Positions 29,558-33,357 of a stretch of DNA of 33,357 nucleotides are shown one piece after another. Numbering within the stretch: the first letter of the stretch is position 1; every line of letters starts with the position of its first letter. Where the stretch lies: the IMG/VR virus record IMGVR_UViG_3300037342_000088, positions 1 to 33,357 of that record; one strand, given 5' to 3'. The notes below the pieces were generated by a model. That model was not told the origin of the DNA, did not search any database, and saw nothing but the letters and a program-made list of their open reading frames with translations. This DNA is from a virus. Made by a program: the position numbers and the translations under genes.

Positions 29558-30193
29558 ATGGCAACAACTGTCACGCTTCCAACTCCCAATATTCATTGGC
29601 TAACCTACCCGCTTCTTGTGGGAGGTTTGGTGTTTGGTTTGTGGCTTTGGCACGACACGGCCATAAAAGATCAAGCAAGTGTTGTTGCTGTAGCTACAGC
29701 CAAAACAACGCAAGCGACAACTGACAAGCAAGTTACGTCTGCGGATAGCACAGCTCAGGATACGCTAAAGCAGCAGAACGCGGTATTGCAGGCACAGCTT
29801 ACCGCAGCGAAGACGCTGAGCCAACAGATTGCCTTTGTCAACACGCAGCTTAATACGCACATTTCACAAACCCCAGGCCCAAACCCCTCGTCAACTGATT
29901 CCGTCCTTACTACGCAAGTTCCTACCGTGACAATTCCTGCGTCGGAGATTCCTGAAATTGCGAAACAGGCGGTTGATTTTAAGGAAGCACAGAATCAAGT
30001 TGCTGCTGATCAAATACAGATCGCAGGAGACAAGGAACAAATTGCTTCGCGAGACAATACTATTAAAGCAGACGATTCGGAAATTACTACTTTAAAGGGC
30101 GGTTCACACTTTAAGCGCTTTCTTAAAGGGGCGGAGCATGTTGCAATTGGGGTAGGAGTTGGTGTTGTTGTGGGGTACGCACTACATAAATAA
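29558..30193 (+). CDS. Membrane-anchored coiled-coil protein
   Basis: 211 aa. One membrane helix at about residues 17-32, a long Gln/Ala/Thr-rich coiled coil (DTLKQQNAVLQAQLTAAKTL), and a second hydrophobic stretch at the C-terminus (VAIGVGVGVVVGYALH). The layout recalls i-spanins or tail-associated membrane proteins. A repeat arm is translated in the middle (TPGPNPSST). Next to a possible holin. Confidence 0.7.
   Translation: MATTVTLPTPNIHWLTYPLLVGGLVFGLWLWHDTAIKDQASVVAVATAKTTQATTDKQVTSADSTAQDTLKQQNAVLQAQLTAAKTLSQQIAFVNTQLNTHISQTPGPNPSSTDSVLTTQVPTVTIPASEIPEIAKQAVDFKEAQNQVAADQIQIAGDKEQIASRDNTIKADDSEITTLKGGSHFKRFLKGAEHVAIGVGVGVVVGYALHK
29871..29894 (+). repeat. Start-type repeat arm inside a coding region
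   Basis: CCCCAGG, CCC, AAACCCCTCGTCAA: the three-base centre and CCCC flank are the exact complement of the 3870-3893 arm. No gene start follows, and no local partner exists. Confidence 0.88.
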
Positions 30194-30202
30194 GGACCTT
30201 TA

Positions 30203-30472
30203 ATGTTTGCTTTTCTTTCTAAGTGTTTATCTTCGAGCGACGAAGCTTCGTTTGGCAGAACTATGTCGGCGATTGCGTTCGTCGCTTGTATTTTGTGGGA
30301 CACATTTTTTGTCGGATTCGCTGCGCATAAGCTAAATCTTTCCGTGATGAATATTCACGATATCCTTCCTACTTCCGAACAGCTTCAAGGACAGGTTTGG
30401 TTCTGCGGGGCATGTTATGGTATTAACAAAATTACGGAGATATTCTCCGCCTTTGCGAAGAAAAATGTTTAA
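30203..30472 (+). CDS. Small membrane protein, holin-like
   Basis: 89 aa. One clear hydrophobic helix at residues 21-42 (TMSAIAFVACILWDTFFVGF) and a second, weaker one near 66-80, ending in a basic tail. Size and position beside a spanin-like gene fit a holin, but no endolysin is in view. Confidence 0.6.
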   Translation: MFAFLSKCLSSSDEASFGRTMSAIAFVACILWDTFFVGFAAHKLNLSVMNIHDILPTSEQLQGQVWFCGACYGINKITEIFSAFAKKNV

Positions 30473-32099
30473 GAAACTTATACAATTCGTTTTGTTACTA
30501 GTAACTCCATTAGCAGCGCAGACGTTGACTTATCCTGCTTTGTCCACAAGTAACGTTTTTACAGGTCTTAATTCTTTTAGTAATAATCTTTATCTACCCT
30601 CTTTAACAACTAATCAGTGTTTGGCTGTAGCCTCAGGGGGCTTAGTTGTAAGTCAGAATTGTAATACTTTTGGATATACACCGCTTAATCCTGCAAATAA
30701 TCTTAGCGATGTTGCTTCTACTAGTACGGCACTTTCTAATCTTGGTGGTTCCCCTTTAGCGTCTCCTACTTTTACCGGTATTGTTACAGCACCTTCTTAC
30801 ATCGACTCAGGGCTCACACCAAGTACTTCCGCTATTTGTCCTAATGGTACATCAGGTGCGTTTACAACAGTTGGATGTGTTGCTTCTGCTAGCTGGAATA
30901 ATGTTACAGGAGGAGCCCAAACAGGTAGTGGTTCAAGTCAGTTAAATACTTTCCCCGGCAGTGTAACAGCAGTTACTTCAATAACTGTTCCTATTATTAC
31001 AGGGGGTACATCTGGTTCGTCATCCATCGTTCTAAATAGTGATGGTTCGATCCTGCAAAATATGAACACCGGGGTGCCTGGGGATCAGGTGTTATGGGGG
31101 GACCGCACTTCCGTGGGCATACCAGTGCCTTACGTGATGCCGAATGGGAGCGCAAAGAATATTGCATTCGATATAGTCCCGCTGGCTGGGGCAACAAATT
31201 TTAATGGCAACACGGGCGTGGCGTGGACTGACATTTGCGACGGCAACTTTGCAACGGCATGCAACCAGCCAGGCACCGTAAATTACGAAACAATCCGGCT
31301 GGGAATTTACGCCACTGGCGACGGGTTCCTATCTTCGGAAGCTGGCGGCACTGGCACAATTCATAATCTTTTGCTGCAAAACACTCTCGGCAATGTGATG
31401 ATCGGCAGTGCCGGCAGCAATGAGCCCGCGTTTTCACTTGTGATTGCGGAGCCAACGAACCCTGCCATTGAGCTTGCAAACCAAACGCTGACGTCGACCA
31501 ACTATGTAGCGATGCCGACTGCCAGCAATGCGTTCATATTGGGTTCGGTTTCAGGGGACTTCGCTTTTCGCGGGGGTGGCGGCAACCTGCTTTTCGGCAG
31601 TAATTCATCCGCGCCGGGACCGACGCTGGAAATTACTCCGGGATCGCCGGGTACAACGGAGTCCCTTGGCAATTTTTTAGTAACAGACTCGCACGGAAGT
31701 GGATCGTCGCAGACAAGCGGAGCATCGGCTTGCTCTACCCTCCCTACCAACTTTGGAACCACAAGTGTAAACACTGGCAGTGCGACCACAAGCACGGTCC
31801 TAAGTTGTCTCCCCGCTAATTCTGTCATAGACGCTATCACCTACCGCGTGACGACAGCAATTACGACCGCAACGAGCTTCACCGTGGGCGATTCTGGATC
31901 GGCTACTCGGTACAGCACATGCTACTTCTCGGGCGGCGCGCAAGCGTTAACGCTGGGTGCTACAGGAGTATGCAACGCTGGATACTACCAGATCGGCGGG
32001 GCTGCGCTGCCGGTGCAGTTGACCTTCAACGCTACTCCGGGGGCCGGGGCGCTGCGAATTATTGTTTACTACCACACATGGGTGCCCCCTCAGTCGTAG
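30466..32099 (+). CDS. Fibre-like structural protein with N-terminal signal peptide
   Basis: About 544 aa from ATG at 30466 (overlapping the previous gene). A classical Sec signal covers MFKKLIQFVLLLVTPLAAQ. Ser/Thr/Gly/Asn-rich beta repeats follow (ASTSTALSNLGGSPLASPTF), typical of fibre or tail-spike shafts. From about 31050 the DNA becomes more GC rich and the C-terminal domain changes style, pointing to a swapped module. Function inferred from composition. Confidence 0.75.
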
Positions 32100-32154
32100 C
32101 GTGGTTATAAGCGATGTTGTGGGTTTACCCATAGGTAGGACCGCTCGGCAGTAA

Positions 32155-32277
32155 TGGCCGGAACTCGGAAGGGCAGCGGACGCATCAAATGAGGGTAACG
32201 AGTGGGCGACGAAGTCAGCCGCAGTAACTGTTACAGGGGCTATTTCAACAGGATCGTTGGTTTTGGAAGACTACTAG
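32155..32277 (+). pseudogene. Remnant of a fibre/tail gene C-terminus
   Basis: After the 32099 stop a 40-codon open stretch ends ASNEGNEWATKSAAVTVTGA, then ISTGSLVLEDY and TAG. It lacks a start codon and site; an in-frame stop precedes it. Looks like the displaced end of an earlier fibre gene. Confidence 0.45.
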
Positions 32278-32287
32278 GAAATTATAA

Positions 32288-33357
32288 ATGTCTGTAATTC
32301 AAGCTCAAGATATTGTAAATGCAGCAATACAAGACTCGCAGTCGCAAACTACGAATCGAACGGCTCTTTACGATTACACGGATCGTATTCATCAAAGAAT
32401 ACTACGCGAATCTCAGTGGAGGTTTTTGCTTTCTGATCCACAAGTGTTTACGACAATGCCCGGAGTTGGTTCTTATACTTTAGTTTCTGGGGCTCCTCCG
32501 GCGGGTTCTTTCCAGACAGCGAATCAATTAACAAACTTTGCAAACATCGCTCCCGGTTCTGTCTTCAATCTTACTACTTGGACGAAGATTGAAGAGGACT
32601 CTGACAGTCAAACGACTCTTAATTACTTTAATCAAAGAGACGGGTCGCTTCGTTACGGATATCCAAGGACCTACTATAATTCCATAACGAACCCTGGCAC
32701 TATCGTACTAAAGCCAGTGCCCGACGCACAAAATCTGTACTATCCGGTACCTGAGACTCCTGAAATTACTTTTACGGCAGGCGGTTCACTACCGGCGCGA
32801 ATATACTTTGGAGTTGTAACCTTTGTTGATTCGCTCAACGGAGAGAGTACCCAAAGTGCTATTCCTTTTACAGCTGCTGTTCCTGCGGGGTCATTGATTA
32901 CAGTCAACTCCCCGAACCCCGTGCCCTCTGGAATTGCGGGCAATCAAGCGGTTTATGGATGGTGGAACGTTTATATCGGTTATTCAGTTAGTAGCTATAA
33001 CAGACAGAATTTTGCGCCAATCCCCCTGGGCACCAACTGGACGGAATCAACTTTAGGAATCAATACAGGTACTTTGCAAGTACCTAGCACCGTGTATCTC
33101 CCTCCTTCCTCAAGCAATACAATCCTTGCGATCTTGTCAACTGGGCAGTTGACCACTACGAATGTAGGAGTTCCTGTTCTTCCCTCGTTTTGGGCCTTAA
33201 GGGATACTAGCAATAATTGGTGGCAAGTTTCAGTTAACGGTTCTGGAATGCTCATCACGACTATGATTTCTCCAAATCCCTCTATTATAAACGTTTATCC
33301 TGCAGTATATGTAACAGATCAATCCAGTGTAGCCACCTGGAAAATAACAGTTACGAC
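32288..33357 (+). CDS. Tail adaptor/connector-like protein (partial at 3' end)
   Basis: Open from ATG at 32288 (AGGAAA upstream) to the window edge, at least 356 aa. The N-terminus (ALYDYTDRIHQRILRESQWR, FLLSDPQVFTTMPGVGSYTL) resembles phage head-tail adaptor or tail proteins of podoviruses. The later part is beta rich. The C-terminus is outside the window. Confidence 0.65.
   Translation, partial: MSVIQAQDIVNAAIQDSQSQTTNRTALYDYTDRIHQRILRESQWRFLLSDPQVFTTMPGVGSYTLVSGAPPAGSFQTANQLTNFANIAPGSVFNLTTWTKIEEDSDSQTTLNYFNQRDGSLRYGYPRTYYNSITNPGTIVLKPVPDAQNLYYPVPETPEITFTAGGSLPARIYFGVVTFVDSLNGESTQSAIPFTAAVPAGSLITVNSPNPVPSGIAGNQAVYGWWNVYIGYSVSSYNRQNFAPIPLGTNWTESTLGINTGTLQVPSTVYLPPSSSNTILAILSTGQLTTTNVGVPVLPSFWALRDTSNNWWQVSVNGSGMLITTMISPNPSIINVYPAVYVTDQSSVATWKITVT

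Overview
The window looks like about 33 kb of a tailed double-stranded DNA phage (Caudoviricetes) or a close relative. The diagnostic genes are a large terminase, a portal, an N4-gp56-type major capsid protein, virion decoration proteins, a tail adaptor-like protein and a RepA/DnaB-like helicase. Genes are densely packed with many ATGA/TAATG overlaps, and there is no tRNA, rRNA or integrase. The host cannot be read from the sequence.

Layout. From 1 to about 15.9 kb everything is leftward (minus strand): many small, mostly unknown genes in short translationally coupled clusters. Among them is a phiEco32-like amidoligase module: a class II glutamine amidotransferase (cut by the window edge), two COOH-NH2 ligase-type 2 paralogues and accompanying zinc-binding proteins. 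From 15.95 to 17.0 kb is a gene-free divergence region with a probable multi-helix RNA, operator/promoter-like repeats and DnaA-box-like repeats. From 17.0 to 33.4 kb everything is rightward: helicase, an AT-rich inverted-repeat region, deoxycytidylate deaminase, zinc ribbons, terminase, decoration proteins, portal, scaffold-like protein, major capsid protein, membrane proteins, a signal-peptide-bearing fibre-like protein and the start of an adaptor-like protein.

Two things stand out. (1) A 22-24 nt arm (consensus CCAGG-NNNN-AAACCCCTCGTCA in gene sense) sits directly upstream of the Shine-Dalgarno of many genes. In four places it pairs with a perfect or near-perfect inverted copy 55-83 nt upstream. 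The variable centre and flank differ between hairpins but stay complementary within each hairpin. (2) The major capsid gene is split by two group I introns, both inserted after the same CGAU sequence.

How the parts work together. The rightward arm packages DNA and builds capsid and tail. The leftward arm carries host-interaction or metabolic accessory genes, including a probable peptide/cell-surface amidoligase system. Each leftward mini-operon starts behind either the repeated hairpin or another strongly structured leader, so RNA-level control of each unit is likely (inference).
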